Of a stretch of 64,000 bases of DNA, positions 1 through 9,802 are shown piece by piece (within the stretch, counting starts at the first letter, position 1; each line of letters starts with the position of its first letter). Source of the DNA: Paracoccaceae bacterium (GTDB lineage: Bacteria > Pseudomonadota > Alphaproteobacteria > Rhodobacterales > Rhodobacteraceae); assembly GCA_024742705.1 (NCBI GenBank), contig JANSXZ010000009.1, positions 1 to 64,000 of the forward strand. Direction: 5' to 3'. Position numbers and translations under genes: made by a program. The notes under the pieces are model-generated. The model did no database searches. It was not told the origin of the DNA and worked only from the letters and a program-made list of their open reading frames with translations.

Positions 1-803
1 AGGCTACCGACGGACCGGGCCCATTCCAGCGCCACCAGGTAATCCTCGACCGCCAGCATCGACGGCGTGTTGATCGTTTCGCCCCGGAAAACGCCTTCGA
101 TCAGCTTGCCGCCCTTGGTCAGGCGGAAAATCTTGGGCAGCGGCCAGGCGGGGGTGTAGCTTTCCAGCCGGGCAACAGCGCGCGGGCTGAGGATCAGCAT
201 GCCGTGCGCGGCCTCGCCGCCCAGCACCTTTTGCCAGCTGAAGGTGGTGACATCCAGCTTGTCCCAGGGCAGATCCTGGGCAAAGGCGGCGCTGGTCGCG
301 TCGCACAGCGTCAGGCCGGCGCGGTCTGCCGGGATCACATCGCCCGATGGCACCCGCACGCCCGAAGTGGTTCCGTTCCAGGTGAAACACACGTCCTTGT
401 CCCAGTCGACTGCGGCCAGATCGACGATCTCGCCGTATTCGGCGGTTTTGACTTCGGCATCGATCTTCAGCTGCTTGACCGCATCGGTCACCCAGCCGGC
501 GCCAAAGCTTTCCCACGCCAGCATTTCCGCCGGGCGCGCGCCCAGCAGGTTCCACATCGCCATTTCATAAGCGCCGGTATCCGATGCCGGCACGATCGCG
601 ATGCGGTAATCGTCGGGCACGCCGAGGATCTCGCGGGTGCCGTCGATCGCTGCAGCCAGGCGGCTTTTTCCCACGGCGGCGCGGTGCGACCGTCCGAGAG
701 GTGCGTCCGCCAGCAGGGCAAGGTTGAATGTGGGGATCTTGGCACAGGGGCCAGAAGAGAAACGCGGGTTTGCCGGCCGCGTTGCCGGGTGTTGCATAGC
801 CAT
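1..803 (-). CDS. serC: Phosphoserine aminotransferase (partial, C-terminus outside window)
   Basis: Class V PLP aminotransferase that converts 3-phosphohydroxypyruvate and glutamate to phosphoserine in serine synthesis; a cytosolic enzyme that in many bacteria also serves pyridoxal phosphate synthesis. About 267 codons are present, reading leftwards off the window edge. Visible family segments include [10 protein letters not shown] near the N-terminus, [13 protein letters not shown], the cofactor region [17 protein letters not shown], and [16 protein letters not shown] with the PLP lysine. I chose the ATG at 803 because a GGAAGG ribosome site lies about 9 nt upstream; an in-frame ATG two codons later (797) is an alternative. 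The leader can fold so that this GGAAGG lies in a hairpin loop. serA would be expected next, outside the window. Confidence 0.93.
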   Translation of the reverse strand, partial: MAMQHPATRPANPRFSSGPCAKIPTFNLALLADAPLGRSHRAAVGKSRLAAAIDGTREILGVPDDYRIAIVPASDTGAYEMAMWNLLGARPAEMLAWESFGAGWVTDAVKQLKIDAEVKTAEYGEIVDLAAVDWDKDVCFTWNGTTSGVRVPSGDVIPADRAGLTLCDATSAAFAQDLPWDKLDVTTFSWQKVLGGEAAHGMLILSPRAVARLESYTPAWPLPKIFRLTKGGKLIEGVFRGETINTPSMLAVEDYLVALEWARSVGS

Positions 804-807
804 GAAT

Positions 808-845
808 GCTATCCTTCCAGATAAGCGCCCTTCGTTGGGGAAGGG
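808..845 (-). promoter_or_regulatory. serC 5' leader with two hairpins, ribosome site in loop
   Basis: On the serC strand two inverted repeats precede the start codon. The outer one is CCCTTC (828-833) pairing with GAAGGG (840-845) around a 6-nt loop. The inner one pairs TATC (810-813) with GATA (820-823), extended by GC pairs across a bulged A, and its six-nt loop carries the GGAAGG ribosome site used by serC. A conserved 'serC' RNA element has been described in leaders of alphaproteobacterial serC operons, and this could be it. I infer the identity from position and structure only; the alignment needs checking. Confidence 0.5.
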
Positions 846-889
846 TGTCCCACCGCGGCTGATACGGCAGACGCGCGGTCTGGGCAACA

Positions 890-996
890 GGTTTTGCATG
901 GCCGATGTCGTTTTGCCCGTCGCCATTGCCGGCCCGGCCCCCGCGCGCCCCGGCGAAGCTTTGTTGACAAGTCCGCCGGCATTGGTTTTGCATGGC
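890..996. repeat. 13-bp exact direct repeat, 94-bp period
   Basis: GGTTTTGCATGGC occurs at 890-902 and again at 984-996 in the serC-glpK gap. The 94-bp spacing is close to nine helical turns, so both copies would face the same side of DNA. It may be a paired protein-binding site or chance; I know of no regulator with this site. Confidence 0.4.
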
Positions 997-1142
997 GGCT
1001 CAGGCCACGCAAGGGAGGCGGCGTGCCTGGCGGCGGCGGTCCCCCGGGCCGACGGGGGCGGCCCCGGCAAACTGCCGCGCCGCATCTCGCGCTCTCCCGC
1101 CGGGCGCGATGCGCCGTTCGCAACACACGGGGTTTCAGCGAT

Positions 1143-2630
1143 ATGACCTACATTCTTGCCATCGACCAGGGCACAACCTCGACCCGCGCGATCCTGTTCG
1201 ACAAGGCAATGAAGCACGTCGCAACCGCGCAGGAGGAATTCGCCCAGCATTTCCCGCGCTCGGGCTGGGTCGAACACGATCCCCGCGACATCTGGGGCAC
1301 GACGGCCGGCACATGCCGCGAGGTGATCGAACGGGCCAGCGTTTCGGCGGCGGATATCGCGGCCATCGGCATCACCAATCAGCGCGAAACCACCCTGGTC
1401 TGGGACAGGAACACCGGCCAGCCGGTGCACAATGCCATCGTCTGGCAAGACCGGCGCACCTCGGAATATTGCCAGAGCCTGCGGGCCGCGGGCCATGAAG
1501 ACATGGTGACCGACCGCACGGGTCTGTTGCTCGATCCCTATTTCTCCGGGACCAAGCTGAAATGGATCCTCGACGAGGTCGAAGGTGCCCGCGCCCGCGC
1601 CGAAGCGGGCGATCTGTTGTTCGGCACGGTCGATACCTACCTGATCTGGAAACTGACAGGCGGCCGGGTGCACGCCACCGATGCCACCAACGCGGCGCGC
1701 ACCATGCTCTATGACATCCGCAAGGGGCGCTGGAGCAGTTCGATCTGCGATCTGATGGGTATTCCGGCGGCAATGCTGCCCGAGGTGCGCGACAGCGCGG
1801 CCGAATTCGGCATGACCCGCAGCGATCTTTTCGGCCGCGAGATCCCAATTCGCGGCGTGGCGGGCGATCAGCAGGCGGCCACCGTCGGGCAGGCCTGTTT
1901 CCGGCCCGGCATGGCCAAGTCGACCTACGGTACGGGATGTTTCGCGTTGCTTAACACCGGGTCCGCGCCGGTGCGGTCGCGCAACCGGCTGCTGACGACC
2001 ATCGCCTACCAGATCGACGGCACGCCGACCTACGCGCTCGAGGGATCGATCTTTATCGCCGGCGCCGTCGTGCAATGGCTGCGGGACGGGCTCAGGATCA
2101 TCCGCGAGGCATCCGAAACCCAGGGGCTGGCCGAAGCGTCGGATCCCGATCAGCCGGTGGTTCTGGTGCCCGCCTTCACCGGGCTGGGCGCGCCCTACTG
2201 GAACGCCGAATGTCGGGGGGCGATCTTCGGGCTGTCGCGCAATTCGGGGCCGCAGGAACTGGCGCGGGCGGCTCTGGAAAGCGTCGGCTATCAGACGCGC
2301 GACCTGCTTGAGTCGATGCATGCCGACTGGGCCGCGCAGAGCGATGATTCGGTGCTGCGTGTCGATGGCGGGATGAGCGCATCCGCCTGGGCCATGCAGT
2401 TCCTGTCGGATATCATCGATGCGCCGGTTGACCGGCCCGAGGTGCTGGAAACCACCGCGCTGGGTGCGGCATGGCTGGCCGGTATGCAATCGGGCGTTTA
2501 CCCCCGGCAGGATGAATTCGCCGGCGCCTGGGCATTGGAACGGCGGTTCGTGCCGCAGATGGACAGCGCCCTGCGCGATGCGAAATACGCCGCGTGGAAA
2601 CGCGCTGTGGATGCCACGCTGCGGTACTGA
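1143..2630 (+). CDS. glpK: Glycerol kinase
   Basis: FGGY-family kinase that phosphorylates glycerol to glycerol 3-phosphate in the cytosol. The 495-residue length matches the family. The start [16 protein letters not shown] carries the phosphate-binding DQGTTSTR motif at residues 8-15. [16 protein letters not shown] and the FGGY signature region [20 protein letters not shown] follow, as does the adenosine-binding RVDGGMSAS. The ATG at 1143 is chosen because homology begins there, although the same frame stays open further upstream. No glp transporter or dehydrogenase lies next to it, so this is a stand-alone copy. It diverges from serC across a 339-bp gap. Confidence 0.96.
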   Translation: MTYILAIDQGTTSTRAILFDKAMKHVATAQEEFAQHFPRSGWVEHDPRDIWGTTAGTCREVIERASVSAADIAAIGITNQRETTLVWDRNTGQPVHNAIVWQDRRTSEYCQSLRAAGHEDMVTDRTGLLLDPYFSGTKLKWILDEVEGARARAEAGDLLFGTVDTYLIWKLTGGRVHATDATNAARTMLYDIRKGRWSSSICDLMGIPAAMLPEVRDSAAEFGMTRSDLFGREIPIRGVAGDQQAATVGQACFRPGMAKSTYGTGCFALLNTGSAPVRSRNRLLTTIAYQIDGTPTYALEGSIFIAGAVVQWLRDGLRIIREASETQGLAEASDPDQPVVLVPAFTGLGAPYWNAECRGAIFGLSRNSGPQELARAALESVGYQTRDLLESMHADWAAQSDDSVLRVDGGMSASAWAMQFLSDIIDAPVDRPEVLETTALGAAWLAGMQSGVYPRQDEFAGAWALERRFVPQMDSALRDAKYAAWKRAVDATLRY

Positions 2631-2674
2631 AAACGCCGGCGCGGCACGCGCACGGGAAAAAGGACTCGGCGCAG

Positions 2675-2689
2675 GAACAAAACGGGAAT
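2675..2689 (+). promoter_or_regulatory. Putative LexA (SOS) box overlapping dnaE2 start region
   Basis: The sequence GAAC-AAAACGG-GAAT matches the alphaproteobacterial LexA operator GAAC-N7-GAAC at seven of eight fixed positions and ends directly before the dnaE2 start codon. LexA bound here would block both the promoter and the ribosome site. The perfect box upstream of imuB in the same window strengthens the reading. Confidence 0.55.
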
Positions 2690-2692
2690 ATG

Positions 2693-5641
2693 ATGGTGCG
2701 CATCATGTTTGCCGAATTGTCCGTCACCTCGAATTTCACGTTTCTCACCGGGGCCTCCCACCCCGAGGAATACATCGCGCGCGCCGCTGCGCTGGGCATC
2801 GGCGCGCTGGCCATAGCCGATGACAATTCGGTCGCGGGTATCGTGCGGGCGCATACCCGGGCGCGCGACATCGCCCGCCAGCTTGACGAACGCGCCGCCT
2901 GGGAAACGGCGCATGGCCCGATGGGCCCGCCGCTGCCGCCCGGGGCCGCCGAAGACGGCGCGCGCGGCCCGCTTCTCACCTGCCGCCCGCGGTTGGTGCC
3001 CGCGGCACGCCTGGTGTTTCGCGATGCGCCGCCGATCACCGTGCTGCCGGAAAACCGCACCGGCTGGGGCAACCTGTGCCGGATCCTTTCGGTGGGCCGG
3101 TTGCGTGCGCGCAAGGGCAGCTGCGATCTGGAACTGGCCGATCTTCTGGACCGTGCGGAAGGGTTGCAGCTTCTGGTGTGGCCACAAGCGCCACGGCAGA
3201 AGGACGGCGCGGGCGGATGGGTGCCGGCGGCGCGCCGGTTGACGCGCCGCTTTGCCGGCAGGCTGCACCTGCTGCTCAGCCCGCAATACGATGGCCGCGA
3301 CGCGCGGCGCTTTGCCCATCTGACCCGCCAGGCGCAGGCATTGGGGATTCCCACGCTGGCCAGCGCCGCGCCCAGCTTGCATCACGGATCGCGGCGCAAG
3401 CTGGCCGATGTGCTCACCGCGATCCGGCTGGGCCGCCGTGTCGACGATCTGGGCCGCGCGGCGCGTGCCAACGGGGAACACCGGCTGCGATCGCCCTCGG
3501 AAATGCGCCGCCTCTTTGCCGGCTTCGAGGATGCGGTCGACCGGGCCGGGGCGCTGGCCGCGCGGCTGGAATTCTCGCTCGACAGCCTGCGTTATGAATA
3601 CCCCTCGGAAGTGGCCGATGGCGAAACGCCGGGCACCCGACTGGCCCGGCTGGCGCAGGAGGGGCTGCGCTGGCGTTATCCGTCGGGGGCGCCGGACAAG
3701 GTACAGGCGATGCTGGCGCATGAACTCGCCCTGATCGCCAAGCTGCGGTACGAGCCCTACTTCCTGACCGTCCGCGACATCGTCGCCTTTGCGCGTGGCC
3801 GCGGCATCCTGTGTCAGGGGCGCGGATCTGCGGCCAATTCGGTGGTCTGCTATTGCCTGGGCATCACGTCGGTCTCGCCCGAGATCGGCACCATGGTGTT
3901 TGAACGGTTCGTGTCCGAGGCGCGCGACGAACCTCCCGATATCGATGTCGATTTCGAACACGAACGCCGCGAAGAGGTGATTCAGCACATCTACGAAACC
4001 TACGGCCGGCATCGCGCGGGGCTCTGTGCGACGGTGGTGCATTACCGGGGCAAACGGGCGATCCGCGAGGTCGGACGCGCCATGGGGCTGACCGAAGACA
4101 CGATTTCGGCGCTGTCCTCGCAGCTTTGGGGGTTCTTCTCGACCCGCGGGATCGAAGCCGAGCGGATGGCCGAAATCGGGCTGGACCCGGCCGACCGTCG
4201 GCTGCGCCAGACGCTGGCCCTGGTGCACGAGATCGACGGCTTTCCACGCCATCTTTCGCAGCATGTGGGGGGCTTCGTCATCACCGAGGGGCGGCTGGAC
4301 GAGCTGGTGCCTGTCGAAAACGCCAGCATGGAGGGCCGCACGGTCATCTGCTGGGACAAGGACGATATCGACACGCTGGGTATTCTCAAGATCGATGTGC
4401 TGAGCCTGGGCATGCTGACCTGCATCCGCAAGGCCTTTGACCTGATCGCCCAGCACCACCAGACACGTTATGCGCTGGCCACGTTGCCGCCCGAGGATCC
4501 CAGGGTTTACGACATGCTGTGCGCCGCCGACAGCATCGGCGTGTTCCAGGTGGAAAGCCGCGCGCAGATGAATTTTCTGCCACGGATGCGGCCGCGCAAT
4601 TTCTACGATCTGGTGATCGAGGTGGCGATCATCCGGCCGGGTCCGATACAGGGTGACATGGTGCACCCCTACATCCGCCGACGCAACGGCGAGGAGCGGG
4701 TGCGCTTTCCTTCGGATGCGCTGGGCGAGGTTCTGGCAAAGACGCTGGGTGTGCCGCTGTTTCAGGAGCAGGCGATGCAAATCGCCATCGTCGGCGCGGG
4801 GTTCACCCCGGATCAGGCCGATCGCCTGCGCCGGTCCCTTGCCACGTTCAAGAAACACGGAAATGTAAGCGAATTCCGATCGCTGTTCCTGCGCGGCATG
4901 GCGCGCAACGGATATGACGCGGAGTTTGCCGAACGCTGTTTTTCGCAGATCGAGGGCTTTGGCAGCTACGGGTTTCCCGAAAGTCACGCGGCCAGCTTTG
5001 CCCTGCTGGTCTATGCCTCGGCATGGTTGAAATGCCACCATCCGGGCATTTTCGCCTGTGCCTTGCTGAACAGTCAGCCGATGGGGTTCTATGCTCCGGC
5101 GCAGATCGTGCGGGATGCGCGTGCGCATGGGGTCGCGGTGCGCCCGGTCTGTGTCAACGCCAGCTTCTGGGACAATACGATGGAGCCGGACGGGCGCGGC
5201 GGCCTGGCGCTGCGGCTGGGGTTCCGCCAGATCAGGGGGCTGAAGGAAGAGGATGCCAGTTGGCTTACCGCGGCGCGGGGCAACGGGTATCTTTCGGTCA
5301 ACGAGGTCTGGCGCCGGGCCGGGCTGACGCCGGCGGTTCTGGAGCGTCTGGCCGAAGCGGATGTCTTTGCGGGGCTGGGGCTGAGCCGAAGGGCGGCGCT
5401 GTGGGAGGCCAAGGCGATCGCGCCGGGCGCCGCGCTGCCGCTGTTCGCGATGGATATGGACGGCGAGGCCATCGACGAACCCGCCGCGCATCTGCCGCAG
5501 ATGACCCGGGGCGAACAGGTGGTCGAGGATTATGTGGCGATGCGCCTGAGCCTGAAGGCGCATCCGGTCGCATTGTTGCGCGCGATACTGACACCGGAGC
5601 GTGGGGCGGGCGACGACGGCCGAGTATTTTCGGAACAATGA
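2693..5641 (+). CDS. dnaE2: Error-prone DNA polymerase DnaE2, C-terminally shortened
   Basis: C-family DNA polymerase of the SOS mutasome, acting with ImuA and ImuB in translesion synthesis. The N-terminus ([21 protein letters not shown]) is the DnaE2-type PHP domain. The palm carries [16 protein letters not shown] and PDIDVDF (about residues 415-421) with the catalytic aspartates; the [19 protein letters not shown] and LKCHHPG segments follow. The frame stops after [20 protein letters not shown] plus a dozen unrelated residues, giving 982 aa. The usual C-terminal OB-fold and tail, roughly 100-150 residues, are missing, and the 103 bp before gpmI does not encode them. The start is ATG 2693 or the adjacent ATG 2690; a near-perfect LexA box abuts it. 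The catalytic core is intact, so activity may remain, but interaction functions of the tail should be lost. Confidence 0.9.
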   Translation: MVRIMFAELSVTSNFTFLTGASHPEEYIARAAALGIGALAIADDNSVAGIVRAHTRARDIARQLDERAAWETAHGPMGPPLPPGAAEDGARGPLLTCRPRLVPAARLVFRDAPPITVLPENRTGWGNLCRILSVGRLRARKGSCDLELADLLDRAEGLQLLVWPQAPRQKDGAGGWVPAARRLTRRFAGRLHLLLSPQYDGRDARRFAHLTRQAQALGIPTLASAAPSLHHGSRRKLADVLTAIRLGRRVDDLGRAARANGEHRLRSPSEMRRLFAGFEDAVDRAGALAARLEFSLDSLRYEYPSEVADGETPGTRLARLAQEGLRWRYPSGAPDKVQAMLAHELALIAKLRYEPYFLTVRDIVAFARGRGILCQGRGSAANSVVCYCLGITSVSPEIGTMVFERFVSEARDEPPDIDVDFEHERREEVIQHIYETYGRHRAGLCATVVHYRGKRAIREVGRAMGLTEDTISALSSQLWGFFSTRGIEAERMAEIGLDPADRRLRQTLALVHEIDGFPRHLSQHVGGFVITEGRLDELVPVENASMEGRTVICWDKDDIDTLGILKIDVLSLGMLTCIRKAFDLIAQHHQTRYALATLPPEDPRVYDMLCAADSIGVFQVESRAQMNFLPRMRPRNFYDLVIEVAIIRPGPIQGDMVHPYIRRRNGEERVRFPSDALGEVLAKTLGVPLFQEQAMQIAIVGAGFTPDQADRLRRSLATFKKHGNVSEFRSLFLRGMARNGYDAEFAERCFSQIEGFGSYGFPESHAASFALLVYASAWLKCHHPGIFACALLNSQPMGFYAPAQIVRDARAHGVAVRPVCVNASFWDNTMEPDGRGGLALRLGFRQIRGLKEEDASWLTAARGNGYLSVNEVWRRAGLTPAVLERLAEADVFAGLGLSRRAALWEAKAIAPGAALPLFAMDMDGEAIDEPAAHLPQMTRGEQVVEDYVAMRLSLKAHPVALLRAILTPERGAGDDGRVFSEQ

Positions 5642-5744
5642 AGCCCGGTAGAGCCAGGAATGAACGCGGGTTTGCGAAAACCGGTTCACCCCCGGCGGCG
5701 GTCAGGGTAGAAAGCGGGCGAGCAGATCGAGAAAGGTGCCCAGC

Positions 5745-7268
5745 ATGACCGCACCCCGCCCCGTCGCCTTGTGCATTCTGGACGGCTGGGGCCTGTCGGA
5801 AGACCGGCAGGCCAATGCGCCGCATCTGGCGCATACCCCGAATTTCGACCGGATCATGGGGCGTTGTCCCCATGCGCGCCTGATAACGCATGGCCCCGAC
5901 GTCGGGTTGCCGCGCGGGCAGATGGGAAATTCGGAGGTGGGCCATACCAACATCGGCGCAGGCCGCGTGGTGGCGATGGATCTGGGCCAGATCGATCTGG
6001 CCATCGAGGATGGCAGTTTCGCGCGCAACGCGGCGTTGCAGGAATTCATCGCGGCGCTGCGTGCCAGCGGCGGACGGGCACATCTGATGGGGGTCGTGTC
6101 GGATGGTGGGGTGCACGGGCATCTGGCGCATGTCATCGCGGCGGCCGAAACGCTGGCCGCAGCGGGCATTGCCGTGACGGTACATGCGATCACCGACGGG
6201 CGCGATGTGGCGCCTGTGTCGGCGCAGGGATTTGTCGAGCGGCTGTGCGATGCCTTGCCGGACCAGGCCCGCATCGGCACCGTGATCGGACGGTATTTCG
6301 CGATGGACCGCGACAACAGGTGGGATCGGGTGGCGGCGGCCTTTGCGGCGATGGTTGCCGGCCGCGGCGGCGCACCGGTGGCCGGGGATGCGGCGGCAGC
6401 GGTGGCGGCGGCCCATGCGCGCGGCGAGACCGATGAATTCATCGCGCCGACGGTCGTGCGGGGATACGACGGCATGGCGCCGGGCGACGGCATGTTCTGT
6501 CTGAACTTCCGGGCGGACCGCGCGCGCGAGATCATGGCCGCGATCGGCGATCCGGATTTCGATGCCTTCGATGTGACCGAGCGGCCTGCCCTGGCGGCGC
6601 TGCTGGGTATGGTCGAATACTCCGCCGCGCACGGCGTCTACATGACCACATGCTATCCGAAGGCCGATATCGTGAACACGCTGGGGGCATGGGTTGCTGC
6701 GCATGGATTGCGGCAATTTCGCCTGGCCGAGACCGAAAAATACCCCCATGTGACGTTTTTCCTGAATGGCGGCAAGGAAACCCCCGAGGCGGGCGAAGCG
6801 CGGGCGATGCCCCGCTCGCCGCAGGTTCCGACCTATGACCTGCAACCCGAGATGTCGGCGGCGGAGGTGTCGGAGGCCTTCGTGCGGGCGATTGGCGAGG
6901 GCTATGACCTGATCGTTGTCAATTACGCCAATCCCGACATGGTTGGCCATACCGGCGATCTGGCTGCCGCCATCCGCGCCTGTGAGGCGGTGGATGCCGG
7001 GCTGGGGCAGGTACTGGCCGCACTGGAAGCGGCGGGCGGTGCGATGATCGTGACCGCCGACCACGGCAATTGCGAGGTCATGGTCGATCCTGAAACCGGG
7101 GGTCCGCATACGGCACATACGCTGAACCCGGTGCCCGTGGTTCTTGTGGGCGGGCCCGAGGGGGCGACGCTGCGCGATGGCCGTCTGGCGGATCTGGCAC
7201 CCACTGTCCTGACCCTGATGGGGCTGCCCCTGCCGCCCGAAATGACCGGCAGATGCCTGATCGCGTGA
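5745..7268 (+). CDS. gpmI: 2,3-bisphosphoglycerate-independent phosphoglycerate mutase
   Basis: Mn-dependent glycolytic/gluconeogenic enzyme that interconverts 3- and 2-phosphoglycerate. It has 507 residues, typical for the family. ILDGWG (Asp13) supplies a metal ligand, the phosphorylated serine is S63 in QMGNSEVGHTNIGAGR, and TADHGNCEVM and GGPHTAHT near the C-terminus give further metal ligands. The ATG at 5745 has AAAGG about 8 nt upstream; an in-frame GTG nine bases earlier is less likely. Its last 16 bp overlap the envC-like gene, so the two are probably translationally coupled. Confidence 0.95.
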   Translation: MTAPRPVALCILDGWGLSEDRQANAPHLAHTPNFDRIMGRCPHARLITHGPDVGLPRGQMGNSEVGHTNIGAGRVVAMDLGQIDLAIEDGSFARNAALQEFIAALRASGGRAHLMGVVSDGGVHGHLAHVIAAAETLAAAGIAVTVHAITDGRDVAPVSAQGFVERLCDALPDQARIGTVIGRYFAMDRDNRWDRVAAAFAAMVAGRGGAPVAGDAAAAVAAAHARGETDEFIAPTVVRGYDGMAPGDGMFCLNFRADRAREIMAAIGDPDFDAFDVTERPALAALLGMVEYSAAHGVYMTTCYPKADIVNTLGAWVAAHGLRQFRLAETEKYPHVTFFLNGGKETPEAGEARAMPRSPQVPTYDLQPEMSAAEVSEAFVRAIGEGYDLIVVNYANPDMVGHTGDLAAAIRACEAVDAGLGQVLAALEAAGGAMIVTADHGNCEVMVDPETGGPHTAHTLNPVPVVLVGGPEGATLRDGRLADLAPTVLTLMGLPLPPEMTGRCLIA

Positions 7269-8407
7269 CGCTGACATGGCGCGCGGCGGCCTGTGCTGCC
7301 GCGATGTTGTGGGGCGGTGGCGCCCATGCCGAAAGCGATCCGGCATCCGCGGCGCGCGCGGCGGCGGCTCAGCTGGAGGCGGCGACCCTGCAGATGGAGG
7401 CGGCGCAGGGCGCGCGCGACCGTGTCCGCGCGATGACAGGAACCGTGCAGGCCTTCGAGGCGGGGCTGACGGCGATGCGCGACGGGTTGCGCCGCGCGGC
7501 CATCCGCGAGGCCCAGCTGGCGCGGCAATTGCAGGCCCGTGAAGCCGAAATCGCACAGCTTCTGGGGGTTTTGCAGACCATCGGCAGCGCGCCGCCGCCG
7601 GTGTTGATGCTGCATCCGTCCGGCGCGCTGGGCACCGCGCGGTCGGGCATGATGCTGGCCGAGGTGACACCGGGGCTGAACGCCCGCGCCGATGCCCTGC
7701 GCCGCGATCTGACCGAGGTGCAGACGCTGCGGCTGTTGCAGCAGAACGCCGCCGGACGGCTGGAGCGCGGCCTTGCCGGGGTGCAACAGGCGCGCGCCGA
7801 ACTCAGCCAGGCCATCGCCGAGCGCACCGATTTGCCGAAACGCTTTACCGAGGATCCGGTGCGCACCGCGATCCTGATATCGTCGACGGAAACCCTGGAC
7901 GGTTTCGCGAGCGGTCTGTCCGAAATCGCCGGCGACGCCATCGCGCCGACCGGCGCCGATATCGAACCCCTGCGCGGCGCGCTGCCATTGCCGGTGCAGG
8001 GCGTGGTACTGCGGCGCGCCGGAGAACCGGACGCCGCCGGCATCACCCGCGAGGGGCTGGTTCTGGCCACGCGGCCGCGCGCCCTGGTGACGGCGCCTGC
8101 GGCGGCGACGATTCGGTATCTCGGCCCGCTTCTGGATCTGGGCAACGTGATGATCCTTGAACCCGGTGCCGACACGCTGTTTGTGTTGTCGGGGCTGGAT
8201 CAGGTGTTCGGCGAGGCGGGACAGGTGATACCCGCGGGCACGCCTGTGGGTCTGATGGGCGGCTCCGACCCGGAAATCGGCGCAATTCTGTCACTTAGCG
8301 GTGATGGGGGTGGAACCGGACGTTCGGAAACGCTCTATATAGAGGTCAGAGAAGGTGGCAACCCGGTTGATCCCGAGACCTGGTTCCGAACCGACAAGGA
8401 TGGATAA
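7253..8407 (+). CDS. EnvC-like murein hydrolase activator (degenerate M23/LytM)
   Basis: Secreted coiled-coil protein of 384 aa. An N-terminal signal peptide ending near AHA is followed by a long Ala/Glu/Arg-rich coiled coil (about residues 25-210) and a C-terminal LytM-like domain (about 250-384). The domain retains the fold pattern, for example GNVMILEPGADTLFVLSG and TLYIEVREGGNPVDPETW, but lacks the Zn-binding His and Asp of active M23 peptidases. This is the case in EnvC, which activates amidases at the division septum rather than cutting murein. It overlaps gpmI by 16 bp and precedes ctpA by 6 bp. I infer the amidase-activator role from domain layout. Confidence 0.85.
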   Translation: MPDRVTLTWRAAACAAAMLWGGGAHAESDPASAARAAAAQLEAATLQMEAAQGARDRVRAMTGTVQAFEAGLTAMRDGLRRAAIREAQLARQLQAREAEIAQLLGVLQTIGSAPPPVLMLHPSGALGTARSGMMLAEVTPGLNARADALRRDLTEVQTLRLLQQNAAGRLERGLAGVQQARAELSQAIAERTDLPKRFTEDPVRTAILISSTETLDGFASGLSEIAGDAIAPTGADIEPLRGALPLPVQGVVLRRAGEPDAAGITREGLVLATRPRALVTAPAAATIRYLGPLLDLGNVMILEPGADTLFVLSGLDQVFGEAGQVIPAGTPVGLMGGSDPEIGAILSLSGDGGGTGRSETLYIEVREGGNPVDPETWFRTDKDG

Positions 8408-8413
8408 CAAGGT

Positions 8414-9754
8414 ATGAAAAAATTTCTGATCGTCGCGCTTGCGGGAATCGTTTCCGGCACGATCGCGACCACGCAGGTCGCGGGGCCGTTGCTGGCCCAG
8501 GAATCCACCCGCAATTCCAGCGTATATGAACAGCTGGACCTGTTCGGCGACATCTTCGAACGGATCCGCGCGCAGTATGTCGAGGAGGTGGATGCCAGCG
8601 AACTGATCGAGGCGGCGATCGACGGGATGCTGACCTCGCTGGATCCGCATTCCAGCTATCTGTCGCCGAACGATGCGGCGGCGATGCGGGTGCAGACTCG
8701 CGGCGAATTCGGTGGGCTGGGCATCGAGGTCACGCAGGAAGACGGGTTCGTCAAGGTTGTATCGCCCATCGACGGCACGCCCGCAGACCAGGCCGGCATC
8801 GAGGCCGGTGATTTCATCACCCATGTGGACGGTGAAAGCGTTCTGGGCCTGACACTGGACAATGCTGTCGAACTGATGCGCGGGCCGGTCGGATCGGAAA
8901 TCATCATCACCGTCGTCCGCGAGGGCGAGGATGAGCCGTTCGACGTTTCGATCATCCGCGACACCATCAAGCTGACCGCCGTGCGGTCGCGCACCGAGGG
9001 GGATACGGTGGTTCTGCGCGTCACCACCTTCAACGATCAGACGACGCCCAACCTGGAAGCCGGGCTGAAGCAGCAGATCGAGGAAGCGGGCGGTATCGAC
9101 AATATCAACGGCATCGTTCTGGATCTTCGCAACAACCCCGGTGGCCTGTTGACGCAAGCGATCCGGGTGTCGGATGCGTTCCTCGAGTCGGGCGAGATCG
9201 TCAGCACGCGGGGCCGTTTGCCCGAAGACGGCGAACGTTTCAACGCCACCCCCGGCGACTGGGCCGAGGGCAAGCCGATGGTCGTTCTGATCAATGGAGG
9301 CTCGGCTTCGGCATCTGAAATCGTGGCGGGCGCCTTGCAGGACCATCGCCGCGCGGTGGTGATCGGCACCAAGAGCTTTGGCAAGGGATCTGTCCAGACG
9401 GTGATGCCGCTGCGCAGCGACGGCGCCATGCGGCTGACCACGGCGCGCTACTACACCCCTTCGGGCCGGTCGATCCAGGCACTCGGGGTGTCGCCGGATA
9501 TCGTTGTGGCCCAGCCGCGCCGCCGCGCCGCCACCGAGGACGAACCCGACGCGACGACCGCCGCGCGCAACCGGTCGGAAGCGGATCTGCGGGGCCGTCT
9601 GAACAACGACAGCCTGAGCGAAGACGAGGTGCGCCAGATCGAAGCCGATCGCGCCCGTGCCGAAGCCGCCGCGGAACTGCGCGAAGAAGACTATCAACTG
9701 GCCTATGCCATCGACATCCTGAAAGGGTTGTCGGCGCTGGGCCCGCGCGACTGA
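8414..9754 (+). CDS. ctpA: Carboxy-terminal processing protease (S41 family)
   Basis: Periplasmic serine protease of 446 aa that trims C-termini of envelope proteins. It has an N-terminal signal segment, a PDZ domain (about residues 95-175; GGLGIEV...GDFITHVDGESV), and the S41 catalytic core. Catalytic residues by family spacing are S299 in GGSASASE, K324 in SFGKGSVQ and Q328. A charged, Ala/Glu-rich tail follows. It sits 6 bp after the EnvC-like gene. A strong hairpin at 9770-9792 separates it from the convergent amine oxidase gene. Confidence 0.94.
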   Translation: MKKFLIVALAGIVSGTIATTQVAGPLLAQESTRNSSVYEQLDLFGDIFERIRAQYVEEVDASELIEAAIDGMLTSLDPHSSYLSPNDAAAMRVQTRGEFGGLGIEVTQEDGFVKVVSPIDGTPADQAGIEAGDFITHVDGESVLGLTLDNAVELMRGPVGSEIIITVVREGEDEPFDVSIIRDTIKLTAVRSRTEGDTVVLRVTTFNDQTTPNLEAGLKQQIEEAGGIDNINGIVLDLRNNPGGLLTQAIRVSDAFLESGEIVSTRGRLPEDGERFNATPGDWAEGKPMVVLINGGSASASEIVAGALQDHRRAVVIGTKSFGKGSVQTVMPLRSDGAMRLTTARYYTPSGRSIQALGVSPDIVVAQPRRRAATEDEPDATTAARNRSEADLRGRLNNDSLSEDEVRQIEADRARAEAAAELREEDYQLAYAIDILKGLSALGPRD

Positions 9755-9769
9755 TACCGATACGGCGTT

Positions 9770-9792
9770 GCCGGGGCCTGATCGGCCCCGGC
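9770..9792. terminator. Bidirectional hairpin between convergent genes
   Basis: A perfect 9-bp stem, GCCGGGGCC pairing with GGCCCCGGC around the loop TGATC, lies between the ctpA stop and the amine oxidase stop. There is no clear T-run on either side, so it may act as a weak or Rho-assisted terminator for both directions. Confidence 0.6.
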
Positions 9793-9802
9793 GGCCAGCG
9801 CC

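Larger units (their letters stand above)
804..1142. other. serC-glpK divergent intergenic region
   Basis: This 339-bp gap is the only long non-coding stretch. It holds the serC leader hairpins (808-845), a 13-bp exact direct repeat (890-902 and 984-996), and a TTGACA hexamer at 964-969 pointing towards glpK, with no good -10 at the usual distance. Open frames crossing it have no family similarity that I recognise, and I regard them as chance frames in GC-rich DNA. Confidence 0.6.

Noticed and set aside
894-1142. N-terminal extension of glycerol kinase by about 80 residues.
   Set aside because: Homology starts exactly at [14 protein letters not shown] (1143). The extension is Arg/Pro-rich and covers the serC leader and promoter region.
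2498-5689. Very long open frame (over 1000 codons) antisense to dnaE2.
   Set aside because: It mirrors dnaE2 through GC-rich third positions, has Arg/Gln/His-rich low-quality protein, and no family segment or ribosome site.
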